Source: Molanna angustata
Taxonomy: Eukaryota > Arthropoda > Insecta > Trichoptera > Molannidae
Assembly (NCBI GenBank): GCA_963576475.1
Contig: OY754969.1
Location: 26,488,958-26,552,957, forward strand
DNA: 64,000 bases
Direction: 5' to 3'
A program made the position numbers and the translations under genes. Position 1 is the stretch's first letter, and each line of letters starts with the position of its first letter. The notes below the pieces were generated by a model. It ran no database searches and was not told the DNA's origin. It worked only from the letters and a program-made list of their open reading frames with translations. Positions 35,301 to 48,620 of the stretch are shown piece by piece.

Positions 35301-38300
35301 CTACCAGGAATATAAATTTTCTTCCGATAGTATATTTTTATGTTAAGATAGACAAACTATTAATGCAGTATAGTGAAGAATGCTTATGTTGTATGAAATA
35401 TTTTAAAAAAAGCAGATAAATTTTGTTTTAAAGAACGCGAGAGCATTTTTCAAATTTTGACAGGTGATATCATATGAAGAATTTTTTTGTTATTTATGGA
35501 AAGCTAATCAGTTCTATGTTCAAGCTCTTTACATTATATCATGAAATCAAATTACTACACGTTTCCATACATAGAAATTTATCTAATTACATTTTTATTC
35601 ATACTAAATGTTACTATCAGGAATATAAATTTTCTTCCGATAGTATATTTTTATGTTAAGATAAACAAACTATTAATGCAGTATAGTGAAGAATGCTTAT
35701 GTTGTATGAAATATTTTAAAAAAAGCAGATAAATTTTGTTTTAAAGAACGCGAGAGCATTTTCAAAATTTTGACACGTGATATTATATGAAGATTTTTTT
35801 TGTTATTTATGGAAAACTAATCAGTTCTATGTTCAAGCTCTTTACATTATAACATGAAATCAAATTACTGAACTTTTCCATACATAGAAATTTATCTAAT
35901 TACATTATTATTCATACTAAATGTTACTATCAGGAATATAAATTTTCTTCCGATAGTATATTTTTATGATAAGATAGACAAACTTTTAATGCAGTATGGT
36001 GTAGAATGCTTATGTTGTATGAAATATTTTAAAAAAAGCAGATAAATTTTGTTCTAAAGAACGCGAGAGCATTTTCCAAATTTTGACAGGTGATATCATA
36101 TGAAGATTTTTTTTGTTATTTATGGAAAGCTAATCAGTTCTATGTTCACGCTCTTTACATTATAATATGAAATCAAATTACTGAACTTTTCCATACATAG
36201 AAATTTATCTAATTACATTTTTATTCATACTAAATGTTACTACCAGGAATATAAATTTTCTTCCGATAGTATATTTTTATGTTAAGATAGACAAACTATT
36301 AATGCAGTATAGTGAAGAATGCTTATGTTGTATGAAATATTTTAAAAAAAGCAGATAAATTTTGTTTTAAAGAACGCGAGAGCATTTTCAAAATTTTGAC
36401 ACGTGATATTATATGAAGATTTTTTTTGTTATTTATGGAAAACTAATCAGTTCTATGTTCAAGCTCTTTACATTATATCATGAAATCAAATTACTACACG
36501 TTTCCATACATAGAAATTTATCTAATTACATTTTTATTCATACTAAATGTTACTATCAGGAATATAAATTTTCTTCCGATAGTATATTTTTATGTTAAGA
36601 TAAACAAACTATTAATGCAGTATAGTGAAGAATGCTTATGTTGTATGAAATATTTTAAAAAAAGCAGATAAATTTTGTTTTAAAGAACGCGAGAGCATTT
36701 TCAAAATTTTGACACGTGATATTATATGAAGATTTTTTTTGTTATTTATGGAAAACTAATCAGTTCTATGTTCAAGCTCTTTACATTATAACATGAAATC
36801 AAATTACTGAACTTTTCCATACATAGAAATTTTTCTAATTAGATTATTATTCATACTAAATGTTACTATCAGGAATATAAATTTTCTTCCGATAGTATAT
36901 TTTTATGATAAGATAGACAAACTTTTAATGCTGTATGGTGTAGAATGCTTATGTTGTATGAAATATTTTAAAAAAAGCAGATAAATTTTGTTCTAAAGAA
37001 CGCGAGAGCATTTTCCAAATTTTGACAGGTGATATCATATGAAGATTTTTTTTGTTATTTATGGAAAGCTAATCAGTTCTATGTTCAAGCTCTTTACATT
37101 ATAACATGAAATCAAATTACTGAACTTTTCCATACATAGAAATTTATCTAATTACATTTTTATTCATACTAAATGTTACTACCAGGAATATAAATTTTCT
37201 TCCGATAGTATATTTTTATGTTAAGATAGACAAACTATTAATGCAGTATAGTGAAGAATGCTTATGTTGTATGAAATATTTTAAAAAAAGCAGATAAATT
37301 TTGTTTTAAAGAACGCGAGAGCATTTTTCAAATTTTGACAGGTGATATCATATGAAGAATTTTTTTGTTATTTATGGAAAGCTAATCAGCTCTATGTTCA
37401 AGCTCTTTACATTATATCATGAAATCAAATTACTACACGTTTCCATACATAGAAATTTATCTAATTACATTTTTATTCATACTAAATGTTACTATCAGGA
37501 ATATAAATTTTCTTCCGATAGTATATTTTTATGATAAGATAGACAAACTTTTAATGCAGTATGGTGTAGAATGCTTATGTTGTATGAAATATTTTAAAAA
37601 AAGCAGATAAATTTTGTTCTAAAGAACGCGAGAGCATTTTCCAAATTTTGACAGGTGATATCATATGAAGATTTTTTTTGTTATTTATGGAAAGCTAATC
37701 AGTTCTATGTTCAAGCTCTTTACATTATAACATGAAATCAAATTACTGAACTTTTCCATACATAGAAATTTATCTAATTACATTTTTATTCATACTAAAT
37801 GTTACTACCAGGAATATAAATTTTCTTCCGATAGTATATTTTTATGTTAAGATAGACAAACTATTAATGCAGTATAGTGAAGAATGCTTATGTTGTATGA
37901 AATATTTTAAAAAAAGCAGATAAATTTTGTTTTAAAGAACGCGAGAGCATTTTCAAAATTTTGACACGTGATATTATATGAAGATTTTTTTTGTTATTTA
38001 TGGAAAACTAATCAGTTCTATGTTCAAGCTCTTTACATTATAACATGAAATCAAATTACTGAACTTTTCCATACATAGAAATTTATCTAATTACATTATT
38101 ATTCATACTAAATGTTACTATCAGGAATATAAATTTTCTTCCGATAGTATATTTTTATGATAAGATAGACAAACTTTTAATGCAGTATGGTGTAGAATGC
38201 TTATGTTGTATGAAATATTTTAAAAAAAGCAGATAAATTTTGTTCTAAAGAACGCGAGAGCATTTTCCAAATTTTGACAGGTGATATCATATGAAGATTT

Positions 38301-40130
38301 TTTTTGTTATTTATGGAAAGCTAATCAGTTCTATGTTCAAGCTCTTTACATTATAACATGAAATCAAATTACTGAACTTTTCCATACATAGAAATTTATC
38401 TAATTACATTATTATTCATACTAAATGTTACTATCAGGAATATAAATTTTCTTCCGATAGTATATTTTTATGATAAGATAGACAAACTATTAATGCAGTA
38501 TAGTGAAGAATGCTTATGTTGTATGAAATATTTTAAAAAAAGCAGATAAATTTTGTTCTAAAGAACGCGAGAGCATTTTTCAAATTTTGACAGGTGATAT
38601 CATATGAAGAATTTCTTTGTTATTTATGGAAAGCTAATCAGTTCTATGTTCAAGCTCATTACATTATAACATGAAATCAAATTATTGAACTTTTCCATAC
38701 ATAGAAATTTATCTAATTACATTTTTATTCATACTAAATGTTACTACCAGGAATATAAATTTTCTTCCGATAGTATATTTTTATGTTAAGATAGACAAAC
38801 TATTAATGCAGTATAGTGAAGAATGCTTATGTTGTATGAAATATTTTAAAAAAAGCAGATAAATTTTGTTTTAAAGAACGCGAGAGCATTTTCAAAATTT
38901 TGACATGTGATATTATATGAAGATTTTTTTTGTTATTTATGGAAAACTAATCAGTTCTATGTTCAAGCTCTTTACATTATAACATGAAATCAAATTACTG
39001 AACTTTTCCATACATAGAAATTTATCTAATTACATTATTATTCATACTAAATGTTACTATCAGGAATATAAATTTTCTTCCGATAGTATATTTTTATGAT
39101 AAGATAGACAAACTTTTAATGCAGTATGGTGTAGAATGCTTATGTTGTATGAAATATTTTAAAAAAAGCAGATAAATTTTGTTCTAAAGAACGCGAGAGC
39201 ATTTTCCAAATTTTGACAGGTGATATCATATGAAGATTTTTTTTGTTATTTATGGAAAGCTGATCAGTTCTATGTTCAAGCTCTTTACATTATAACATGA
39301 AATCAAATTATTGAACTTTTCCATACATAGAAATTTATCTAATTACATTTTTATTCATACTAAATGTTACTACCAGGAATATAAATTTTCTTCCGATAGT
39401 ATATTTTTATGTTAAGATAGACAAACTATTAATGCAGTATAGTGAAGAATGCTTATGTTGTATGAAATATTTTAAAAAAAGCAGATAAATTTTGTTTTAA
39501 AGAACGCGAGAGCATTTTCAAAATTTTGACATGTGATATTATATGAAGATTTTTTTTGTTATTTATGGAAAACTAATCAGTTCTATGTTCAAGCTCTTTA
39601 CATTATAACATGAAATCAAATTACTGAACTTTTCCATACATAGAAATTTATCTAATTACATTATTATTCATACTAAATGTTACTATCAGGAATATAAATT
39701 TTCTTCCGATAGTATATTTTTATGATAAGATAGACAAACTTTTAATGCAGTATGGTGTAGAATGCTTATGTTGTATGAAATATTTTAAAAAAAGCAGATA
39801 AATTTTGTTCTAAAGAACGCGAGAGCATTTTCCAAATTTTGACAGGTGATATCATATGAAGATTTTTTTTGTTATTTATGGAAAGCTAATCAGTTCTATG
39901 TTCAAGCTCTTTACATTATAACATGAAATCAAATTACTAAACGTTTCCATACAAAGAAATTTATCTAATTACATTTTTATTCATACTAAATGTTACTACC
40001 AGGAATATAAATTTTCTTCCGATAGTATATTTTTATGTTAAGATAGACAAACTATTAATGCAGTATAGTGAAGACTGCTTATGTTGTATGAAATATTTTA
40101 AAAAAAGCAGATAAATTTTGTTTCAAAGAG
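29330..40130 (+). repeat. 313-bp satellite array 1, about 34-35 units
   Basis: The landmark TATGAAGA recurs at 29,521, 29,838, 30,151, 30,464, 30,778, 31,091 and on, at 313-bp spacing, to 40,168. Three unit types can be told apart. A: GAAGAATTTTTTTG and ACTACACGTTTCC. B: GACACGTGATATTATATG and TATGGAAAACT. C: GTTCTAAAGAACGC with GGTGATATCATATGAAGATT. They often follow in the order A-B-C, giving a 939-bp higher-order period. Short frames of 60-63 codons that recur in type A units are not genes; they recur only because the DNA does. Confidence 0.97.
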
Positions 40131-40964
40131 CGTTAGAGCATTTTGACAATGTTTACACGTGATATCATATGAAGAAATTACATGATATCTATGAAAAGCT
40201 AATCAGTTCTAAGTTCAAGCTATTAATATTCTTCTATCAATATGAAATCAATGAACTGATCATTGCCAAATATAAAAAAATTCTCTTGTTACATATAAGT
40301 TTCATACAAATATCCATTAAATAAAATATAATTTTTGAAACCGTTGAATATTTTTCTTTTAACATTGACCAACTTTGAATACAATTTTATGAAGATTCTT
40401 GGTGTTGTATAAATAGTTGAAACCAAATTAAAATATCTCTAATTTCCAGGTCGTGAGAGCATTTTTTCAGTTTTAATAGATGAAATCATAAAGAAACATT
40501 GGGAAAAAATGAACCGTTGTCTATGGAAAACTAATCAGCTCTAAGTTTATGGACTTAACACATGTGATATCAATATGAAGTCAATCGGACTTATAGTTTG
40601 GGCTGCAGAGAGGACACAAAAAAAAACAACGTAAATGATGAATTCATAGAGAAGAAATCAAAAGTTGTCTATGGAAAACTAATCAGCTCTAGGTCTTTGC
40701 ACTTTACACATATGATGTTAATATGAAGTCGATCAGACTTATAGTTTGGGCTGTAGAGAGGACACAAAAAAGATAAATGCTACGGCGTACGGCGTACGGC
40801 GTACGGCGTACGGCGTACAGCGTATACGCCATACACACAAACACATCACGACGAAACTCATAGTGTGCATTCTCTACATGATACCCATTGAGAAATTGAT
40901 GTAAAAAGTATACGCTTAAATTTTGCGAAATCATGACTCTCCCCTATTCCATAGTGTGGAGAGT
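40131..40964 (+). mobile_element. family-1 3' region, first copy
   Basis: The last satellite-like unit diverges (GAAGAAATTACATGATATC), then two older units lead to TTTGGGCTGCAGAGAGGACA. The 7-bp run (40,786-40,835) and the hairpin ACTCTCCCCTATTCCATAGT to GGAGAGT at 40,936-40,964 follow. Nearly identical to 48,621-49,453. Confidence 0.85.
40786..40835. repeat. 7-bp repeat (TACGGCG)n
   Basis: Five perfect units and one variant here; four and a variant in the 49,275-49,318 copy; longer and mixed with TATGGCG in 22,636-22,709 and 58,407-58,480. GC-rich within an AT-rich element. Confidence 0.9.
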
Positions 40965-40988
40965 AATAATAATAAACTGTTTTTTCTA

Positions 40989-43900
40989 GTATATAATTTT
41001 TCTTCCGATAGTATATTTTTATGATAAGATAGACAAACTTTTAATGCAGTATGGTGTAGAATGCTTATGTTGTATGAAATATTTTAAAAAAAGCAGATAA
41101 ATTTTGTTCTAAAGAACGCGAGAGCATTTTCCAAATTTTGACAGGTGATATCATATGAAGATTTTTTTTGTTATTTATGGAAAGCTAATCAGTTCTATGT
41201 TCAAGCTCTTTACATTATAACATGAAATCAAATTACTGAACTTTTCCATACATAGAAATTTATCTAATTACATTTTTATTCATACTAAATGTTACTACCA
41301 GGAATATAAATTTTCTTCCGATAGTATATTTTTATGTTAAGATAGACAAACTATTAATGCAGTATAGTGAAGAATGCTTATGTTGTATGAAATATTTTAA
41401 AAAAAGCAGATAAATTTTGTTTTAAAGAACGCGAGAGCATTTTTCAAATTTTGACAGGTGATATCATATGAAGAATTTTTTTGTTATTTATGGAAAGCTA
41501 ATCAGTTCTATGTTCAAGCTCTTTACATTATATCATGAAATCAAATTACTACACGTTTCCATACATAGAAATTTATCTAATTACATTTTTATTCATACTA
41601 AATGTTACTATCAGGAATATAAATTTTCTTCCGATAGTATATTTTTATGTTAAGATAAACAAACTATTAATGCAGTATAGTGAAGAATGCTTATGTTGTA
41701 TGAAATATTTTAAAAAAAGCAGATAAATTTTGTTTTAAAGAACGCGAGAGCATTTTCAAAATTTTGACACGTGATATTATATGAAGATTTTTTTTGTTAT
41801 TTATGGAAAACTAATCAGTTCTATGTTCAAGCTCTTTACATTATAACATGAAATCAAATTACTGAACTTTGCCATACATAGAAATTTATCTAATTACATT
41901 ATTATTCATACTAAATGTTACTATCAGGAATATAAATTTTCTTCCGATAGTATATTTTTATGATAAGATAGACAAACTTTTAATGCAGTATGGTGTAGAA
42001 TGCTTATGTTGTATGAAATATTTTAAAAAAAGCAGATAAATTTTGTTCTAAAGAACGCGAGAGCATTTTCCAAATTTTGACAGGTGATATCATATGAAGA
42101 TTTTTTTTGTTATTTATGGAAAGCTAATCAGTTCTATGTTCAAGCTCTTTACATTATAACATGAAATCAAATTACTGAACTTTTCCATAGATAGAAATTT
42201 ATCTAATTACATTTTTATTCATACTAAATGTTACTACCAGGAATATAAATTTTCTTCCGATAGTATATTTTTATGTTAAGATAGACAAACTATTAATGCA
42301 GTATAGTGAAGAATGCTTATGTTGTATGAAATATTTTAAAAAAAGCAGATAAATTTTGTTTTAAAGAACGCGAGAGCATTTTTCAAATTTTGACAGGTGA
42401 TATCATATGAAGAATTTTTTTGTTATTTATGGAAAGCTAATCAGTTCTATGTTCAAGCTCTTTACATTATATCATGAAATCAAATTACTACACGTTTCCA
42501 TACATAGAAATTTATCTAATTACATTTTTATTCATACTAAATGTTACTATCAGGAATATAAATTTTCTTCCGATAGTATATTTTTATGTTAAGATAAACA
42601 AACTATTAATGCAGTATAGTGAAGAATGCTTATGTTGTATGAAATATTTTAAAAAAAGCAGATAAATTTTGTTTTAAAGAACGCGAGAGCATTTTCAAAA
42701 TTTTGACACGTGATATTATATGAAGATTTTTTTTGTTATTTATGGAAAACTAATCAGTTCTATGTTCAAGCTCTTTACATTATAACATGAAATCAAATTA
42801 CTGAACTTTTCCATACATAGAAATTTATCTAATTACATTATTATTCATACTAAATGTTACTATCAGGAATATAAATTTTCTTCCGATAGTATATTTTTAT
42901 GATAAGATAGACAAACTTTTAATGCAGTATGGTGTAGAATGCTTATGTTGTATGAAATATTTTAAAAAAAGCAGATAAATTTTGTTCTAAAGAACGCGAG
43001 AGCATTTTCCAAATTTTGACAGGTGATATCATATGAAGATTTTTTTTGTTATTTATGGAAAGCTAATCAGTTCTATGTTCAAGCTCTTTACATTATAACA
43101 TGAAATCAAATTACTGAACTTTTCCATACATAGAAATTTATCTAATTACATTTTTATTCATACTAAATGTTACTACCAGGAATATAAATTTTCTTCCGAT
43201 AGTATATTTTTATGTTAAGATAGACAAACTATTAATGCAGTATAGTGAAGAATGCTTATGTTGTATGAAATATTTTAAAAAAAGCAGATAAATTTTGTTT
43301 TAAAGAACGCGAGAGCATTTTTCAAATTTTGACAGGTGATATCATATGAAGAATTTTTTTGTTATTTATGGAAAGCTAATCAGTTCTATGTTCAAGCTCT
43401 TTACATTATATCATGAAATCAAATTACTACACGTTTCCATACATAGAAATTTATCTAATTACATTTTTATTCATACTAAATGTTACTATCAGGAATATAA
43501 ATTTTCTTCCGATAGTATATTTTTATGTTAAGATAAACAAACTATTAATGCAGTATAGTGAAGAATGCTTATGTTGTATGAAATATTTTAAAAAAAGCAG
43601 ATAAATTTTGTTTTAAAGAACGCGAGAGCATTTTCAAAATTTTGACACGTGATATTATATGAAGATTTTTTTTGTTATTTATGGAAAACTAATCAGTTCT
43701 ATGTTCAAGCTCTTTACATTATAACATGAAATCAAATTACTGAACTTTTCCATACATAGAAATTTATCTAATTACATTATTATTCATACTAAATGTTACT
43801 ATCAGGAATATAAATTTTCTTCCGATAGTATATTTTTATGATAAGATAGACAAACTTTTAATGCAGTATGGTGTAGAATGCTTATGTTGTATGAAATATT

Positions 43901-46900
43901 TTAAAAAAAGCAGATAAATTTTGTTCTAAAGAACGCGAGAGCATTTTCCAAATTTTGACAGGTGATATCATATGAAGATTTTTTTTGTTATTTATGGAAA
44001 GCTAATCAGTTCTATGTTCAAGCTCTTTACATTATAACATGAAATCAAATTACTGAACTTTTCCATAGATAGAAATTTATCTAATTACATTTTTATTCAT
44101 ACTAAATGTTACTACCAGGAATATAAATTTTCTTCCGATAGTATATTTTTATGTTAAGATAGACAAACTATTAATGCAGTATAGTGAAGAATGCTTATGT
44201 TGTATGAAATATTTTAAAAAAAGCAGATAAATTTTGTTTTAAAGAACGCGAGAGCATTTTCAAAATTTTGACACGTGATATTATATGAAGATTTTTTTTG
44301 TTATTTATGGAAAACTAATCAGTTCTATGTTCAAGCTCTTTACATTATAACATGAAATCAAATTACTGAACTTTTCCATACATAGAAATTTATCTAATTA
44401 CATTATTATTCATACTAAATGTTACTATCAGGAATATAAATTTTCTTCCGATAGTATATTTTTATGATAAGATAGACAAACTTTTAATGCAGTATGGTGT
44501 AGAATGCTTATGTTGTATGAAATATTTTAAAAAAAGCAGATAAATTTTGTTCTAAAGAACGCGAGAGCATTTTCCAAATTTTGACAGGTGATATCATATG
44601 AAGATTTTTTTTGTTATTTATGGAAAGCTAATCAGTTCTATGTTCAAGCTCTTTACATTATAACATGAAATCAAATTACTGAACTTTTCCATACATAGAA
44701 ATTTATCTAATTACATTTTTATTCATACTAAATGTTACTACCAGGAATATAAATTTTCTTCCGATAGTATATTTTTATGTTAAGATAGACAAACTATTAA
44801 TGCAGTATAGTGAAGAATGCTTATGTTGTATGAAATATTTTAAAAAAAGCAGATAAATTTTGTTTAAAGAACGCGAGAGCATTTTTCAAATTTTGACAGG
44901 TGATATCATATGAAGAATTTTTTTGTTATTTATGGAAAGCTAATCAGTTCTATGTTCAAGCTCTTTACATTATATCATGAAATCAAATTACTACACGTTT
45001 CCATACATAGAAATTTATCTAATTACATTTTTATTCATACTAAATGTTACTATCAGGAATATAAATTTTCTTCCGATAGTATATTTTTATGTTAAGATAA
45101 ACAAACTATTAATGCAGTATAGTGAAGAATGCTTATGTTGTATGAAATATTTTAAAAAAAGCAGATAAATTTTGTTTTAAAGAACGCGAGAGCATTTTCA
45201 AAATTTTGACACGTGATATTATATGAAGATTTTTTTTGTTATTTATGGAAAACTAATCAGTTCTATGTTCAAGCTCTTTACATTATAACATGAAATAAAA
45301 TTACTGAACTTTTCCATACATAGAAATTTTTCTAATTACATTATTATTCATACTAAATGTTACTATCAGGAATATAAATTTTCTTCCGATAGTATATTTT
45401 TATGATAAGATAGACAAACTTTTAATGCAGTATGGTGTAGAATGCTTATGTTGTATGAAATATTTTAAAAAAAGCAGATAAATTTTGTTCTAAAGAACGC
45501 GAGAGCATTTTCCAAATTTTGACAGGTGATATCATATGAAGATTTTTTTTGTTATTTATGGAAAGCTAATCAGTTCTATGTTCAAGCTCTTTACATTATA
45601 ACATGAAATCAAATTACTGAACTTTTCCATACATAGAAATTTATCTAATTACATTTTTATTCATACTAAATGTTACTACCAGGAATATAAATTTTCTTCC
45701 GATAGTATATTTTTATGTTAAGATAGACAAACTATTAATGCAGTATAGTGAAGAATGCTTATGTTGTATGAAATATTTTAAAAAAAGCAGATAAATTTTG
45801 TTTTAAAGAACGCGAGAGCATTTTTCAAATTTTGACAGGTGATATCATATGAAGAATTTTATGTTATTTATGGAAAGCTAATCAGTTCTATGTTCAAGCT
45901 CTTTACATTATATCATGAAATCAAATTACTACACGTTTCCATACATAGAAATTTATCTAATTACATTTTTATTCATACTAAATGTTACTATCAGGAATAT
46001 AAATTTTCTTCCGATAGTATATTTTTATGATAAGATAGACAAACTTTTAATGCAGTATGGTGTAGAATGCTTATGTTGTATGAAATATTTTAAAAAAAGC
46101 AGATAAATTTTGTTCTAAAGAACGCGAGAGCATTTTCCAAATTTTGACAGGTGATATCATATGAAGATTTTTTTTGTTATTTATGGAAAGCTAATCAGTT
46201 CTATGTTCAAGCTCTTTACATTATAACATGAAATCAAATTACTGAACTTTTCCATACATAGAAATTTATCTAATTACATTTTTATTCATACTAAATGTTA
46301 CTACCAGGAATATAAATTTTCTTCCGATAGTATATTTTTATGTTAAGATAGACAAACTATTAATGCAGTATAGTGAAGAATGCTTATGTTGTATGAAATA
46401 TTTTAAAAAAAGCAGATAAATTTTGTTTTAAAGAACGCGAGAGCATTTTTCAAATTTTGACAGGTGATATCATATGAAGAATTTTTTTGTTATTTATGGA
46501 AAGCTAATCAGTTCTATGTTCAAGCTCTTTACATTATATCATGAAATCAAATTACTACACGTTTCCATACATAGAAATTTATCTAATTACATTTTTATTC
46601 ATACTAAATGTTACTATCAGGAATATAAATTTTCTTCCGATAGTATATTTTTATGTTAAGATAAACAAACTATTAATGCAGTATAGTGAAGAATGCTTAT
46701 GTTGTATGAAATATTTTAAAAAAAGCAGATAAATTTTGTTTTAAAGAACGCGAGAGCATTTTCAAAATTTTGACACGTGATATTATATGAAGATTTTTTT
46801 TGTTATTTATGGAAAACTAATCAGTTCTATGTTCAAGCTCTTTACATTATAACATGAAATCAAATTACTGAACTTTTCCATACATAGAAATTTATCTAAT

Positions 46901-48620
46901 TACATTATTATTCATACTAAATGTTACTATCAGGAATATAAATTTTCTTCCGATAGTATATTTTTATGATAAGATAGACAAACTTTTAATGCAGTATGGT
47001 GTAGAATGCTTATGTTGTATGAAATATTTTAAAAAAAGCAGATAAATTTTGTTCTAAAGAACGCGAGAGCATTTTCCAAATTTTGACAGGTGATATCATA
47101 TGAAGATTTTTTTTGTTATTTATGGAAAGCTAATCAGTTCTATGTTCAAGCTCTTTACATTATAACATGAAATCAAATTACTGAACTTTTCCATACATAG
47201 AAATTTATCTAATTACATTTTTATTCATACTAAATGTTACTACCAGGAATATAAATTTTCTTCCGATAGTATATTTTTATGTTAAGATAGACAAACTATT
47301 AATGCAGTATAGTGAAGAATGCTTATGTTGTATGAAATATTTTAAAAAAAGCAGATAAATTTTGTTCTAAAGAACGCGAGAGCATTTTCCAAATTTTGAC
47401 AGGTGATATCATATGAAGATTTTTTTTGTTATTTATGGAAAGCTAATCAGTTCTATGTTCAAGCTCTTTACATTATAACATGAAATCAAATTACTAAACG
47501 TTTCCATACATAGAAATTTATCTAATTACATTTTTATTCATACTAAATGTTACTACCAGGAATATAAATTTTCTTCCGATAGTATATTTTTATGTTAAGA
47601 TAAACAAACTATTAATGCAGTATAGTGAAGAATGCTTATGTTGTATGAAATATTTTAAAAAAAGCAGATAAATTTTGTTTTAAAGAACGCGAGAGCATTT
47701 TCAAAATTTTGACACGTGATATTATATGAAGATTTTTTTTGTTATTTATGGAAAACTAATCAGTTCTATGTTCAAGCTCTTTACATTATAACATGAAATC
47801 AAATTACTGAACTTTTCCATACATAGAAATTTATCTAATTACATTATTATTCATACTAAATGTTACTATCAGGAATATAAATTTTCTTCCGATAGTATAT
47901 TTTTATGATAAGATAGACAAACTTTTAATGCAGTATGGTGTAGAATGCTTATGTTGTATGAAATATTTTAAAAAAAGCAGATAAATTTTGTTCTAAAGAA
48001 CGCGAGAGCATTTTCCAAATTTTGACAGGTGATATCATATGAAGATTTTTTTTGTTATTTATGGAAAGCTAATCAGTTCTATGTTCAAGCTCTTTACATT
48101 ATAACATGAAATCAAATTACTGAACTTTTCCATACATAGAAATTTATCTAATTACATTTTTATTCATACTAAATGTTACTACCAGGAATATAAATTTTCT
48201 TCCGATAGTATATTTTTATGTTAAGATAGACAAACTATTAATGCAGTATAGTGAAGAATGCTTATGTTGTATGAAATATTTTAAAAAAAGCAGATAAATT
48301 TTGTTCTAAAGAACGCGAGAGCATTTTCCAAATTTTGACAGGTGATATCATATGAAGATTTTTTTTGTTATTTATGGAAAGCTAATCAGTTCTATGTTCA
48401 AGCTCTTTACATTATAACATGAAATCAAATTACTAAACGTTTCCATACATAGAAATTTATCTAATTACATTTTTATTCATACTAAATGTTACTACCAGGA
48501 ATATAAATTTTCTTCCGATAGTATATTTTTATGTTAAGATAGACAAACTTTTAATGCAGTATAGTGAAGACTGCTTATGTTGTATGAAATATTTTAAAAA
48601 AAGCAGATAAATTTTGTTTC
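40989..48620 (+). repeat. 313-bp satellite array 2, about 24-25 units
   Basis: Begins in mid-unit after a 24-bp junction that starts AATAATAATAAACTG. The landmark recurs from 41,154 to 48,664. The A-B-C trimer is very regular between 41,154 and 43,971 (period 939), with units dropped further on (for example B-C at 44,284-44,597 without A). Unit variants are shared with array 1. Confidence 0.97.

Noticed and set aside
30152..46732. Recurrent 61- and 63-codon frames (MKNFFVIYGKLISSMFKLF..., MKSNYYTFPYIEIYLITFLF...) at many places
   Set aside because: They repeat only because the 313-bp satellite repeats. Type B and C units break them, composition is what AT-rich DNA gives, and both frames overlap on the same strand.
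29330..48620. CRISPR-like or phage-like repeat array
   Set aside because: Monomers are 313 bp, contiguous without spacers, and the context is an animal genome.
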